This document shows, piece after piece, positions 1 through 9,711 of a DNA stretch of 64,000 nucleotides. The position numbers were made by a program, and so were the translations under genes. The notes below the pieces were generated by a model. The model did not search any database. It saw only the letters and a list, made by a program, of their open reading frames with translations, and was not told where the DNA came from. Origin of the DNA: Myceligenerans crystallogenes (GTDB lineage Bacteria; Actinomycetota; Actinomycetes; Actinomycetales; Cellulomonadaceae); contig NZ_BAAANL010000006.1 of assembly GCF_039529775.1 (NCBI RefSeq), positions 124,001 through 188,000 on the forward strand, read 5' to 3'. The number at the start of each line of letters is the position of its first letter. Within the stretch, counting starts at the first letter, position 1.

Positions 1-1
1 C

Positions 2-859
2 ACCTCCCAGACGATGGTGATCGGCCTGCTGGCGGAGTTCCTCGAGGACGAGTTCGCCCCGGCCATGCTGCAGTACATCCAGGGCGTCTCGAACACGGCC
101 CACGAGCTGGGCTACGACATCCTGCTCGTCACGGAGGCCGAGGGGACGCGCGGCCTGAAGCGGATCACCGACTCGCGGATGGTCGACGGCGTCGTGCTGC
201 TCAACGTGGCGGAGGACGACGGGCGGCTGCCCGTGCTGCGGGCCGCGCCCCAGCCGGGCGCGCTCGTCGGGCTGCCCGGCGACTGCACCGGGGTGGACGT
301 GTTCGACCTCGACTTCGAGGAGACCGGCCGGCACATGCTCGAGCACCTCGCCCGGCTCGGGCACCGCGAGCTGATCCTCGTCTCGCAGCCGGAGCACGTC
401 GAGCTGCGCGGCGGCGCGTACGTGTGGCGGCTGCGGAACGCGGCCGCGCGGGCGGCGCAGGCGCGCGGCATCACGCTGCACGCGGTCTCGGGCGCGTCGC
501 GCCAGCCCGACATCGGCCGCGACCTGCACGCCGCCCTCGACGCCCACCCGGGCGCGACCGGCCTGATCCTCAACAACGAGGCCGCCGCGGCGGCCCTGCC
601 GTCGGTGATGCACGAGCGCGGGCTCGCCGCGCCGCGCGACCTGTCGGTCGTGGGCCGGTACTCGGCCGAGTTCGCGAGCACGTTCTCCCTGCCGTACTCG
701 TCCGTCGAGTCGGCGCCGGACCGCCTCGGCCGCATGGCCGTACGCCAGCTGGTGCGCCGCATCGAGGGCGAGATCACCCCGGACGACCCGTACGTCGTCC
801 GCTTCGTCTCCCCCGAGCTCGTCGACCGCGGCAGCACCGGCGCGCCGCCCGCCGGCTGA
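2..859 (+). CDS. LacI/GalR-family transcriptional regulator, 5'-truncated by the window edge
   Basis: The reading frame is open from the first bases, so the gene starts before the window. What is visible is the effector-binding part of a LacI/GalR repressor: it opens with TMVIGLL, the usual first strand after the hinge, and later shows GLILNNEAAAAALPSVM and DLSVVGRYSAEF, matching the conserved effector-domain turns of the family. The helix-turn-helix lies outside. It ends 118 bp before a sugar ABC importer and the arabinoside hydrolases on the same strand, so it is probably their local repressor, responding to an arabinose-containing sugar (inference). The family call is firm; the ligand is unknown. 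Confidence 0.85.
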   Translation, partial: TSQTMVIGLLAEFLEDEFAPAMLQYIQGVSNTAHELGYDILLVTEAEGTRGLKRITDSRMVDGVVLLNVAEDDGRLPVLRAAPQPGALVGLPGDCTGVDVFDLDFEETGRHMLEHLARLGHRELILVSQPEHVELRGGAYVWRLRNAAARAAQARGITLHAVSGASRQPDIGRDLHAALDAHPGATGLILNNEAAAAALPSVMHERGLAAPRDLSVVGRYSAEFASTFSLPYSSVESAPDRLGRMAVRQLVRRIEGEITPDDPYVVRFVSPELVDRGSTGAPPAG

Positions 860-977
860 GCCCTTCCCCCCGCCGGCCCGCGGCCCTGCCGCGCGGCCCC
901 CGTGTTAACGCTCACCTGCCTTCCTGCTTCCCCGCACGAGATCCGGGCCGCAGGGCCCCTGTTCAAGGAGGAACACG

Positions 978-2246
978 ATGTACCGAACCAGGCGCGCACG
1001 CCTGCGCACCCTGTCAGCCGGCGTCGCGGCGGTCGCCGTCGCCGGATCGCTCGCCGCGTGCTCCGGGGGCGACGACGCCGGTGGCGGCTCGTCCGACGCC
1101 GCCGGCGGGACCTACACCTGGTGGGACCCGTACCCGCAGCACGAGGACGGCTCCGGCTGGGCGGGGCGCGTGGCGGCCTGCGGCGAGGAGGCCGGGGTCA
1201 CGATCGAGCGCACCGCCTACGACACCACCGCCCTGACCAACCAGGCGCTGCTCGCCGCGCAGGAGGGCACGTCGCCGGACGTCATCCTGCTGGACAACCC
1301 GGCGGTGTCCACGCTCGCCGACACCGGCATGCTGACCACCACCGAGGAGCTCGGCCTCGACACGTCCGCGATCGACGAGAACCTGCTCGCGGCGGGCGTC
1401 GTCGACGGCGCGACCTACGGCATCCCGATCGGCGCCAACACCCTGTCGCTGTACTACAACGCGGAGATCCTCGAGGACGCGCAGGTGGACCCGGCGTCGA
1501 TCACCGACTGGGAGTCGCTGACCGCGGCGCTGGCCGACGTGAAGCAGGCCGGCAAGCAGGGCATCACGTTCGCCGGGATCGGCACGGAGGAGGGCTCGTT
1601 CCAGTTCCTGCCCTGGTTCTGGGGCGCGGGCGCCGACCTGCGCGAGCTCGACTCCCCCGAGGCCGTCGCGGCGCTGGAGCTGTGGAAGGGCTGGCTGGAC
1701 GAGGGCTACGCCCCGCAGTCGGTCATCGGCAACTCGCAGAACACCACGTGGGAGGAGTTCCTCACCGGTGACTTCGCGTTCGCGGAGAACGGCACGTGGC
1801 AGGTGAACAGCGCGGCCGAGGCGACGTTCGAGACCGGGCTGATCCAGCTGCCGGCCCGCGACGGCGGCGTCGCCCCGGCGCCGACGGGCGGCGAGTTCCT
1901 CGTCACCCCGGTGCAGGAGGACACCGCGCGCTACGAGGTCACGCGGCAGATCGCGGAGTGCATGACGACGCCGGAGGGCCTGGTCGAGACCGCGAACACC
2001 TTCGCGTACTACATCCCGCCGACGGCCGAGGGCCAGGAGGCGCTGCTGGCCGACAACGAGGACCTGGAGCCGTGGGTCACCGCGGTGCGGAGCGCCAAGG
2101 GCCGCACCAGCGACGACCTGGGCACCGACTACCCGATGATCAGCGAGGCCCTCTGGACCGCCGTGCAGAACGCGCTGTCCGGAGCCGAGACGCCCGCCGA
2201 CGCGCTCACCAAGGCGCAGGCCGACGCCGAGGCCGCCACGAGCTGA
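978..2246 (+). CDS. Sugar ABC transporter substrate-binding lipoprotein
   Basis: A 422-residue extracellular solute-binding protein of the carbohydrate-uptake (CUT1) type. The N-terminus has a basic start, a hydrophobic stretch and the lipobox LAAC (Cys about residue 28), followed by a Gly/Ser/Asp-rich linker, so it is an exported, lipid-anchored receptor. The segments TYTWWDPYPQ and TSPDVILLDNPAV are typical of the fold. The start is well supported by AAGGAGG eight bases upstream of the ATG. Its stop codon shares one base with the start of the next gene (TGATG), so it is coupled to the permeases. With GH127 and a secreted GH39-like enzyme downstream, it probably binds an arabinose-containing oligosaccharide (inference). 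No ATPase gene lies in the cluster, which is normal for CUT1 systems that use a shared MsmK/MsiK-type ATPase. Confidence 0.92.
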   Translation: MYRTRRARLRTLSAGVAAVAVAGSLAACSGGDDAGGGSSDAAGGTYTWWDPYPQHEDGSGWAGRVAACGEEAGVTIERTAYDTTALTNQALLAAQEGTSPDVILLDNPAVSTLADTGMLTTTEELGLDTSAIDENLLAAGVVDGATYGIPIGANTLSLYYNAEILEDAQVDPASITDWESLTAALADVKQAGKQGITFAGIGTEEGSFQFLPWFWGAGADLRELDSPEAVAALELWKGWLDEGYAPQSVIGNSQNTTWEEFLTGDFAFAENGTWQVNSAAEATFETGLIQLPARDGGVAPAPTGGEFLVTPVQEDTARYEVTRQIAECMTTPEGLVETANTFAYYIPPTAEGQEALLADNEDLEPWVTAVRSAKGRTSDDLGTDYPMISEALWTAVQNALSGAETPADALTKAQADAEAATS

Positions 2247-3184
2247 TGGTCACGCTCGCCCTTCCGGCGGCGCCCCGCGAGCGCCGCCGCCGTTCCCGCC
2301 GGAGCCTCCCGCCCCGGTGGACGGCGGTGGCGTTCGCCGCGCCCCTGCTGGTGTACCTGCTTCTGTTCTACGCGTACCCGCTGGTGCGCAACGTCGACCT
2401 GTCGGTGCACGACTACACGATCCGCGCCTTCGTGCAGGGCGGCGCCGAGTTCGTGGGGTTCGCGAAGTACGCCGAGGTGTTCGCCTCCGACACCTTCGGG
2501 CCGGCGCTGGCCAACACGGCGCTGTTCACGCTGGGGTCGCTGGTGTTCCAGTACGCGATCGGGCTGGCGCTGGCGGTGTTCTTCCGCGCGCACTTCCCGC
2601 TGTCGGGGGCGCTGCGGGCCATGTTCCTGGTGCCGTGGCTGCTGCCGCTGATCGTGTCGGCGTCGACGTGGGCGTGGATGCTGTCCGGCGAGAACGGGAT
2701 CGTGAACTCGGTGCTCGGCGCGTTCGGCGTGCCGCAGATCAACTGGCTGACCTCGCCCGACACGGCGCTGCTGGCCGTGACGACCGCGAACATCTGGCTG
2801 GGCGTCCCGTTCAACCTGGTCATCCTCTACTCGGGGCTGCAGGGCATCCCGGGTGAGGTGTACGAGGCGGCGGCGCTCGACGGCGCGGGCCCGTGGCGGC
2901 AGTTCTGGGGCATCACGTTCCCGCTGCTGCGGCCGGTCTCGGCGATCACGCTGCTGCTCGGGCTGATCTACACGCTCAAGGTCGTGGACGTCATCTGGGT
3001 GATGACGACGGGCGGGCCCGGGGACGCGACCACGACGCTGGCCATCTGGTCGTACCGCGAGGCATTCGGCACGGGACAGCCGGACTTCTCCCCCGCGGCC
3101 GCCGTCGGCAACGTGCTCATCGTCATCGCGCTGGTGTTCGGGTTCCTGCACCTGCGGCTGCAGCGTGGTCAGGAGGAAGCATGA
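2246..3184 (+). CDS. Sugar ABC transporter permease, MalF/UgpA type
   Basis: A 312-residue inner-membrane permease of the binding-protein-dependent transport family. The N-terminus is strongly basic (RERRRRSRRS), followed by about six hydrophobic segments beginning AFAAPLLVYLLLFYAYPLV. The cytoplasmic coupling loop reads YEAAALDGAGPWRQFWGITFP, the EAA motif that contacts the ATPase. The ATG at 2246 overlaps the binding-protein stop by one base; a longer in-frame opening further upstream lies inside that gene and is rejected. Its own stop overlaps the next start by four bases (ATGA). It should form a heterodimeric channel with the next gene product. Confidence 0.93.
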   Translation: MVTLALPAAPRERRRRSRRSLPPRWTAVAFAAPLLVYLLLFYAYPLVRNVDLSVHDYTIRAFVQGGAEFVGFAKYAEVFASDTFGPALANTALFTLGSLVFQYAIGLALAVFFRAHFPLSGALRAMFLVPWLLPLIVSASTWAWMLSGENGIVNSVLGAFGVPQINWLTSPDTALLAVTTANIWLGVPFNLVILYSGLQGIPGEVYEAAALDGAGPWRQFWGITFPLLRPVSAITLLLGLIYTLKVVDVIWVMTTGGPGDATTTLAIWSYREAFGTGQPDFSPAAAVGNVLIVIALVFGFLHLRLQRGQEEA

Positions 3185-4008
3185 GTTCCGGGACCTCGCG
3201 GAAGACCTGGTGGAAGACCGCCCTCGGCCTGCTGTTCACGGCCGTCATGCTCTTCCCGGTCTACTGGATGTTCAACGTCTCCCTCACCCGGACCCAGGAC
3301 CTGCGCGCGAACCCGCCGCACTGGTTCCCGTGGGCGCCCACCCTCGAGGGCTACGAGGCGGTGCTCGCCCAGCAGCTCCCGGCGCTCGGCACGAGCCTCC
3401 TGGTGGGGCTCGGCTGCGTGGTGCTCACCGTGGTGATCGCCGCGCCCGCCGGGTTCGCGATCGCGCAGCTGCGCCTGCCGGGCCGCCGCGCGCTGAACTT
3501 CCTGCTGCTGACCGCGCAGATGATCCCCGCCGTGGTCATGTCGATGGGGTTCTACGCGATCTACGTGCGGCTCGACCTGCTCAACACCGTCGGCGGGCTG
3601 ATCGTGGCGGACTCCACGATCGCCGTCCCGTTCGCCGTCCTGCTGTACACGGCGTTCATGTCGGGCATCCCGCGGGAGCTGCTGCAGGCCGCGCGGGTCG
3701 ACGGCGCGACGGCGTGGCGCACGTTCACCTCGATCGTGCTGCCGCTGAGCCGCAACGCGACCCTGACCGTCTCGCTGTTCGCGTTCCTGTGGGCGTGGTC
3801 GGACTTCATCTTCGCCTCGACCCTGGACCGCAACGGCGACCTCGTCCCGATCACGCTCGGGATCTACCGGTACATCGGCAACAACACCACGCAGTGGAAC
3901 GCGATCATGGCCACCGCCGTGGTGGCGTCCGTGCCGGCGGCGGTCCTGCTCGTCGTCGCGCAGCGCTACGTGACCGCGGGCGTGACCGCCGGCGCGGTCA
4001 AGGACTGA
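3181..4008 (+). CDS. Sugar ABC transporter permease, MalG/UgpE type
   Basis: A 275-residue partner permease. It has an N-terminal membrane segment (LLFTAVMLFPVYWMFNVS), the extracellular loop and five further hydrophobic stretches; the EAA-type coupling loop reads LLQAARVDGATAWRTFTSIVLP. The start is fixed by AGGAGGA just upstream and by the four-base ATGA overlap with the preceding permease. It ends ELYQ-free at a normal length for the family, with the typical SDFIFASTL and TAGVTAGAVKD C-terminal region. Together with the preceding two genes it completes an importer that lacks only the ATPase. The GH127 gene starts three bases after its stop. Confidence 0.93.
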   Translation: MSSGTSRKTWWKTALGLLFTAVMLFPVYWMFNVSLTRTQDLRANPPHWFPWAPTLEGYEAVLAQQLPALGTSLLVGLGCVVLTVVIAAPAGFAIAQLRLPGRRALNFLLLTAQMIPAVVMSMGFYAIYVRLDLLNTVGGLIVADSTIAVPFAVLLYTAFMSGIPRELLQAARVDGATAWRTFTSIVLPLSRNATLTVSLFAFLWAWSDFIFASTLDRNGDLVPITLGIYRYIGNNTTQWNAIMATAVVASVPAAVLLVVAQRYVTAGVTAGAVKD

Positions 4009-4011
4009 CCG

Positions 4012-6048
4012 ATGTCGACGAAGGGCTCGCCCGCAGCCGAGCACGAGGAGACGTCAGACGAACGAAAGGTGCACGTGAACCACATCTTCGCGCGGCCCGT
4101 CGCCCCCGCCGGGCCGCGGCGCGGCGCCGGCCTCGGCGAGGTCCGGCTCGACGGCGGCTTCTGGGGCGCGCTCCAGGAGACGAACGCGGATGCCACCCTG
4201 GCGCACTGCCAGGACTGGATGGAGCGCCTGGGCTGGATCGCCAGCTTCGACCGGGTCGCCGACGGCACCACGGCGGGCGCGGCCCGCCCGGGCTGGCAGT
4301 TCTCCGACTCGGAGATCTACAAGCTCCTGGAGGCCCTGGCCTGGGAGCACGGCCGCACCGGCGACCCGGAGGTCAACGCCACCTTCGAGAAGCTCGGCTC
4401 CCGCGTCGTCGCGGCCCAGGACGAGGACGGCTACCTCAACACCTGCTACGGCCACCCCGGCCGCCCGCCCCGCTACTCGGACCTGTCCAGCGGCCACGAG
4501 CTCTACAACACCGGCCATCTGCTCCAGGCCGCCGTGGCCCGCCTCCGGAGCACGGGACGGGCGCCGGCCGAGGCCCTGACCGATCCCTTCGTGGCCGCGG
4601 CGGTCCGGGCCGCCGACCACGTCTGCCGGGAGTTCGGGGCCGGCGCCCGCGAGCAGATCTGCGGGCACCCCGAGATCGAGCTCGGGCTGGCCGAGCTCGG
4701 CCGGGCGCTCGGCGAGCCGCGCTACACCGAGCAGGCCAGGCTGTTCGTCGAGCGACGCGGCCACGGGACGCTCGCGCCCATCGCGCTGCTGGCGCCGTCG
4801 TACTTCCAGGACGACGTCCCCGTGCGCGACGCCGGCGTGTGGCGTGGCCACGCGGTCCGCGCGCTGTATCTCGCGGCCGCGGCCGCCGACGTCGCCGTCG
4901 ACACCGGCGACGCCGAGCTGCTGGCCGCGATCGAACGCCAGTGGACCCGCACCGTGGAACGCCGCACCTACCTCACCGGCGGCATGGGCTCGCGGCACCA
5001 GGACGAGGGCTTCGGCGACGACTGGGAGCTGCCCGCGGACCGGGCCTACTGCGAGACCTGCGCGGGGATCGCGTCGGTCATGGTGTCGTGGCGTCTGCTC
5101 CTGGCGACGGGCGACGTGCGCTACGCGGACCTCGTCGAGCGCACCGCGTACAACGTCGTGGCGACGTCGCCGCGCGCGGACGGGCGCGCGTTCTTCTACG
5201 CCAACCCGCTCCAGCAGCGCGTCGCCGGCGGCGAGGTGCTCCCCGACGAGGTCAACCCGCGCGCCGAGGGCGGCGTCCGCGCCCCCTGGTTCGACGTGTC
5301 GTGCTGCCCCACCAACGTCGCGCGCACGCTCGCGTCGTGGCAGGCCTACACGGCGTTCACCGACGACGACGCCGTCACGCTCGCCCAGTACGCCCCCGGC
5401 ACGTTCCGCCTCACCCTGCACGACGGCGCCACGCTCGGCCTGCACGTCACCACCCGCTACCCGCACCACGGGCACGTGCACGTGGAGGTGACCGAGGCGC
5501 CCGCCCGCCCGGTCACCCTGCGCCTGCGCGTCCCGTCGTGGGCCGGGGGCGCCACCCTCACCGCCCCGCGCGCCGCGGGCGCCGGGCAGGGCGACCCGCA
5601 GGCCGTCGCCCCGGGCTGGGCCGAGGTCCGGCGCACGTTCGCGCCCGGCGACGTCGTCGCCCTCGACCTGCCCACCACCCCCCGCTACACCTGGCCCGAC
5701 CCCCGCGTCGACGCCCTCCGCGGCACCGTCGCGGTGGAGCGCGGGCCGCTGGTCCTGTGCCTCGAGGCACCTACCGCGGGATCCACCGGGACCGGCACGG
5801 CCCCGCTCGACCCGGCCGGCGTCCGGATCGACACCACCACGCCCCCGATCGCCTCCGGCGACGGCGCCGTGATCCGCGCCCAGGTCGACGCTCCCCCGGC
5901 CCACCCCGCCGGCACGCCCCCGTTCACGAGCGGCCCACCCGCGCCGTCGTCGTCCCGCACCCGCGAACTGACCCTCATCCCCTACCACCGCTGGGCCGAG
6001 CACGGCCCGGCCACCATGCGGGTCTTCGTCCCGGCCCGCGGCACCTGA
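4012..6048 (+). CDS. GH127 beta-L-arabinofuranosidase (DUF1680 family), cytoplasmic
   Basis: A 678-residue (alpha/alpha)6-barrel glycosidase that removes beta-L-arabinofuranose units, probably from sugars brought in by the importer upstream. In the characterised enzyme HypBA1 a zinc ion is held by Glu338, Cys340, Cys417 and Cys418, with Cys417 as nucleophile. The same set is visible here as E348 and C350 (CETC) and C431 and C432 (SCCPTN). There is no signal peptide, so it acts in the cytoplasm. The ATG at 4012 has AAGGA seven bases upstream. An alternative GTG at 4075 has AAAGG and would remove 21 weakly conserved residues, starting VNHIFARPV; either is possible. The family call is firm; linkage preference is not readable from the sequence. 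Confidence 0.93.
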   Translation: MSTKGSPAAEHEETSDERKVHVNHIFARPVAPAGPRRGAGLGEVRLDGGFWGALQETNADATLAHCQDWMERLGWIASFDRVADGTTAGAARPGWQFSDSEIYKLLEALAWEHGRTGDPEVNATFEKLGSRVVAAQDEDGYLNTCYGHPGRPPRYSDLSSGHELYNTGHLLQAAVARLRSTGRAPAEALTDPFVAAAVRAADHVCREFGAGAREQICGHPEIELGLAELGRALGEPRYTEQARLFVERRGHGTLAPIALLAPSYFQDDVPVRDAGVWRGHAVRALYLAAAAADVAVDTGDAELLAAIERQWTRTVERRTYLTGGMGSRHQDEGFGDDWELPADRAYCETCAGIASVMVSWRLLLATGDVRYADLVERTAYNVVATSPRADGRAFFYANPLQQRVAGGEVLPDEVNPRAEGGVRAPWFDVSCCPTNVARTLASWQAYTAFTDDDAVTLAQYAPGTFRLTLHDGATLGLHVTTRYPHHGHVHVEVTEAPARPVTLRLRVPSWAGGATLTAPRAAGAGQGDPQAVAPGWAEVRRTFAPGDVVALDLPTTPRYTWPDPRVDALRGTVAVERGPLVLCLEAPTAGSTGTGTAPLDPAGVRIDTTTPPIASGDGAVIRAQVDAPPAHPAGTPPFTSGPPAPSSSRTRELTLIPYHRWAEHGPATMRVFVPARGT

Positions 6049-6074
6049 CGTACCGAGACACGAGGAAGGGCTCG

Positions 6075-9000
6075 ATGACGAGAACTGTCCCTGGGAGACG
6101 GCGGCCCGCGGCCGCCACCGCCGTGGCGCTGGCGCTCGCGGCGGGAACGATCACCGGCGCCGGCGCGGCGTCGGCCGACGACACGGAGGAAGCGGTGCCC
6201 CACCTGCACTACACGATGGACGGGATCGACGGGACGAGGGTCCCCGACGTCTCCGGCAACGGCCTGGACGGCACGCTCGCGGGCGAGGCGTCGGTCGTGG
6301 CGGCCGACGGCGGCCGGGCGCTCGACCTGGCGGGCGGCACCGGCGGCGGGCACGTCTCGATCCCGCGCGGCGCGATCGAGGGCGCCACGGACCTGACCGT
6401 CTCGGCGCGCGTGCGCTGGGACGGCACCGGCGGCCCATGGCAGTGGCTCTTCGCGCTCGGCACGAACACGGAGAGGTACCTGTTCACGACGCCGTCGAGC
6501 GGCGAGGGCACGCTGCGCACCGCCGTCACGACGAGCTCCGCGGGCGGCGAGGCCAAGGTGTCCGGCTACGACGCGCCGCGCGCGGGCGAGTGGGTCACGC
6601 TCACCACCACGCTGGACACGTCGGCCGGGCTGGTCACCACCTACCTGAACGGGGCGGCGGTGGCGTCCGCGCCGACGTCGGCCACGGCGGGCGCGCTGCT
6701 CGGCGCGGGCGCCGAGCGGGCCGGGTACATCGGCCGGTCGTTCTACCCGGACCCGCTGTTCGACGGCGCCGTGCGGGACTTCCGGATCTACCGCGCGGCA
6801 CTCGGCGCGGCCGAGGTCGCGGGCCTGGCGGGCGAGGCGGCGACCGCCGTCGGACCCACCACGACGGAGCACGAGCTGCGCACGCTGGTCGGCGCCGCGC
6901 CGGCGCTGCCGGAGACGGTCCGCGCGACGTTCTCCGACGGGTACGACCGCGACGTGGCCGCCACGTGGGACGACGTCGACCCGTCGCGGTACGCGCAGGC
7001 CGGCACCTACACCGTCCGGGGCACCGCCGCCGGAGCGACCCTGACCGCGCGGGTGACCGTCTTCCGCGGCGAGCTCCGGGTGGACCTCGGCCAGGACACG
7101 GGCCCGTTCCACGGCGGGGCCTCGGGGAGCCTGTACGGGCTGTACGGGCCCGGCGTGCCGTCGTCGAACGTCATCGAGGGCATGAAGCTGCGCACCGTGG
7201 CGACCAAGGCGCAGGACGGGTCGCAGCACCCCGGCTCCGACGCGCTGGAGGTGGTGGCGCCGCTCGCGGGCGCGACCGGCGGCGACGTCTACGTGCGCGT
7301 CACCGACTACTACCGCGGGTTCCCGTACCAGTGGCCGGGTGACACGCCGCAGGAGAAGCTCGCGGACTTCGCGCGCGTGCTCGGCGAGCAGCTGGACAAG
7401 ATCGCGACGCTGGACCCGGAGCTGCGGGACAACCTCGTGATCGAGCCGTTCAACGAGCCCGAGGGCAACATGTTCGGCACGGGCGAATGGAGCCTGGACG
7501 GCACGTCCTGGCTGGACGACCCGGCCGACTACCTCGCCGCGTGGGACGCCTCCTACCGCACCATCAAGGAGCGCTACCCGGACATGCGGGTCGGCGGCCC
7601 GGGCACGAGCATCCTGTACGACCAGGTCGAGGGCTTCCTGGAGCACGCCGTCGAGGCGGGCACCGTGCCGGACGTCATCACGTGGCACGAACTGTCGCAC
7701 CCGCAGAAGATCCGGGAGTCCGTGGCCAGGTACCGCGGCTGGGAGGCGGCGGCGTTCGAGGGGACCGAGCTGGAGGGCACCGAGCTCCCGGTCAACGTCA
7801 ACGAGTACGCGTTCAACTACCACACGTCGGTCCCCGGCCAGATGATCCAGTGGATGTCCGCGCTGGAGGACTCCAAGGTCGACGGGATGATCGCGTTCTG
7901 GAACATCAACGGCAACCTGTCCGACTCCGCCGTCGAGGCCAACCGCGGCAACGGCCAGTGGTGGCTGTTCAACGCGTACGCGCAGATGTCGGGGCACACC
8001 GTCGCGGTGACGCCGCCGTTCCCGGGCGAGAACTACACGCTGCAGGGCATCTCGTCGCTCGACGAGCGGCGGCGCGTCTCGCGCACGCTGTTCGGCGGGG
8101 CGGACGGCAGGGCGCCGGTCGAGCTGGTGAACGTGCCGCGGGACGTCTTCGGCGACCGGGTGCGCGTGCTGGTGCGGGAGATCCCGTGGACGGGCCAGCT
8201 CGGCGACTCCCCGCAGCCGCGGCACGTCGCGGAGCTGACCCTGCCGGTGTCCGGCGCCGATGTGGTGGCGGTCGAGTTCGACGGGCAGCAGCTGCCGCTG
8301 CTGGAGGAGTCGAGCGCGTACGAGGTGGTCGTGACGCCTGCGGCGTCGTCCGGCGTCACGGGGACGACGACGGCTGCCGCGCCCTCGCTCTGGACCGGCA
8401 GCTACGAGGCCGAGGACGCGGCGCACTCCGGTACCGGGTACAGCCGCAACGGGCCCGAGGGGTCTCCGGCTGACGTCGCGAGGTTCTACACGTCCGGCGG
8501 GTACGACGTGGGCGGGCTGCGGACCGGGTCCGACGTCGTCCTCGACTTCGAGGTGGACGTGCCACGCGACGGCACCTACGACCTGTCGGTGTTCGCGAAC
8601 AGCCTGAACACGTTCGATCTCGTGGCCGAGCAGGGGCCGACCAACGTGTTCGTCCGGGTCGACGGCGCCGCCGAGCAGGAGCTGCACCTGCCGCTCGGCT
8701 ACAAGTGGGTGGTCTGGGACCACGCCGGCACCACCGTGGACCTGACAGCGGGCAGGCACACGATCTCGCTGGCCGCGCAGAGCCTCGACGGGACCGGTGC
8801 GACCGCGGGCGACGCGCTCGTGGACCGGATCACGCTGTCGCTGCCGAACCCGGCGGCCGCCACGTCGGTGTACCAGGCCGAGCACTCGGACCACGGCGGG
8901 CGGGCCGTGTACGGCGTCGCGGGAACCGCGGAGCCGGGCGGCGGGGCCGTCGAGCTGGGGGCCGGCAGGTCCGCGACGTTCTGGGTGTACTCGCCCGTCG

Positions 9001-9701
9001 ACGGCGAGGCCACGCTGGGGGCCGACGTCGTCGGGCGCGGGAAGGGAACCGTCGCAGTGAACGGGCACGACGTGCTCAACCTCAACGGGTCGCGGTCCGC
9101 GGCCGTGCACCTGTCCGGCGGCGTGAACAAGGTGACGGTGACCGGGCGCTCCGGCGGGCTGGTGCTGGACCGGATCACGGTCGGCGCCGGGAACGGCCGG
9201 CTCGAGGTCGTCGAGCTGGGGGCGCGGGACGCGGAGCTCGCCGGTACGGCGTCGGTCCGCGAGCTGTCGCTCGCCGACGACGGCGTCGCGGTCGACGGCA
9301 TCGGCGGCGCACCGGGCAACGGCAGCACCGCCACGTTCCGGGTCTCCGTGCCGGAGACCGGGACGTACGCGATGGTCGTGCGCTACGCCAACCCGGAGTG
9401 GTCGCAGGGCTCGCACTACAACCCGAACCCGCTCGCCCGCCGGGCGGACATCTCGGTCAACGGCGCGGCCGCCACCCCGGTCCTGTTCCCGACGACGTTC
9501 CACGCGAACGCCTTCGCGGACCTGACCGTCCCGGTGCGCCTGACCGCGGGCGAGAACACGATCCGCCTCGCCTCGGAACCGGCCCCGAACTGGGACGGCA
9601 CCACCTGGGCGAGCGACACGTGGCCGGGCGTCCTGCTGCGGGCCTCGCACGCGCCGCTCGTGAGCACGCTGCGCGTCTCGCCCCTGGCGGCCGCGCGGTA
9701 G
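6075..9701 (+). CDS. Large secreted multi-modular glycoside hydrolase, GH39-like (clan GH-A) with LamG and CBM35/CBM6-like modules
   Basis: A 1,208-residue exported enzyme. In order: signal peptide (about 1-34); LamG-like jelly-roll (about 40-255); Ig-like domain (about 262-330); a TIM-barrel catalytic region (about 335-680); then three beta-sandwich modules to the C-terminus, the first two beginning YEAED and YQAEH like CBM35/CBM6. Putative catalytic residues of clan GH-A are visible: acid/base E461 in PFNEPEGN and nucleophile E577 in NVNEYAF. The start at 6075 follows GAGGAAGGG and gives a proper signal peptide; the frame is open far upstream but that is GC-driven. As last gene of the arabinoside locus, it probably cuts a plant arabinan, arabinogalactan or glycoprotein outside the cell. 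The exact GH family and substrate are uncertain. Confidence 0.85.
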   Translation: MTRTVPGRRRPAAATAVALALAAGTITGAGAASADDTEEAVPHLHYTMDGIDGTRVPDVSGNGLDGTLAGEASVVAADGGRALDLAGGTGGGHVSIPRGAIEGATDLTVSARVRWDGTGGPWQWLFALGTNTERYLFTTPSSGEGTLRTAVTTSSAGGEAKVSGYDAPRAGEWVTLTTTLDTSAGLVTTYLNGAAVASAPTSATAGALLGAGAERAGYIGRSFYPDPLFDGAVRDFRIYRAALGAAEVAGLAGEAATAVGPTTTEHELRTLVGAAPALPETVRATFSDGYDRDVAATWDDVDPSRYAQAGTYTVRGTAAGATLTARVTVFRGELRVDLGQDTGPFHGGASGSLYGLYGPGVPSSNVIEGMKLRTVATKAQDGSQHPGSDALEVVAPLAGATGGDVYVRVTDYYRGFPYQWPGDTPQEKLADFARVLGEQLDKIATLDPELRDNLVIEPFNEPEGNMFGTGEWSLDGTSWLDDPADYLAAWDASYRTIKERYPDMRVGGPGTSILYDQVEGFLEHAVEAGTVPDVITWHELSHPQKIRESVARYRGWEAAAFEGTELEGTELPVNVNEYAFNYHTSVPGQMIQWMSALEDSKVDGMIAFWNINGNLSDSAVEANRGNGQWWLFNAYAQMSGHTVAVTPPFPGENYTLQGISSLDERRRVSRTLFGGADGRAPVELVNVPRDVFGDRVRVLVREIPWTGQLGDSPQPRHVAELTLPVSGADVVAVEFDGQQLPLLEESSAYEVVVTPAASSGVTGTTTAAAPSLWTGSYEAEDAAHSGTGYSRNGPEGSPADVARFYTSGGYDVGGLRTGSDVVLDFEVDVPRDGTYDLSVFANSLNTFDLVAEQGPTNVFVRVDGAAEQELHLPLGYKWVVWDHAGTTVDLTAGRHTISLAAQSLDGTGATAGDALVDRITLSLPNPAAATSVYQAEHSDHGGRAVYGVAGTAEPGGGAVELGAGRSATFWVYSPVDGEATLGADVVGRGKGTVAVNGHDVLNLNGSRSAAVHLSGGVNKVTVTGRSGGLVLDRITVGAGNGRLEVVELGARDAELAGTASVRELSLADDGVAVDGIGGAPGNGSTATFRVSVPETGTYAMVVRYANPEWSQGSHYNPNPLARRADISVNGAAATPVLFPTTFHANAFADLTVPVRLTAGENTIRLASEPAPNWDGTTWASDTWPGVLLRASHAPLVSTLRVSPLAAAR

Positions 9702-9711
9702 GCGGGTGAAA

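Noticed and set aside
903..915. GTTAACGCTCA-like sequence upstream of the first binding-protein gene as a LacI operator
   Set aside because: CG-centred but only about half of the arm positions are complementary; it may be a degenerate site, but the evidence is too weak to annotate.
3165..6074. A long in-frame extension upstream of the GH39-like gene
   Set aside because: It overlaps the permease and GH127 genes in another frame and is Arg/Pro-rich; the ATG at 6075 has an SD and begins a signal peptide.
5982..9650. A 1,222-residue minus-strand open frame opposite the GH39-like gene
   Set aside because: Arg/His/Gln-rich shadow without recognisable domains.
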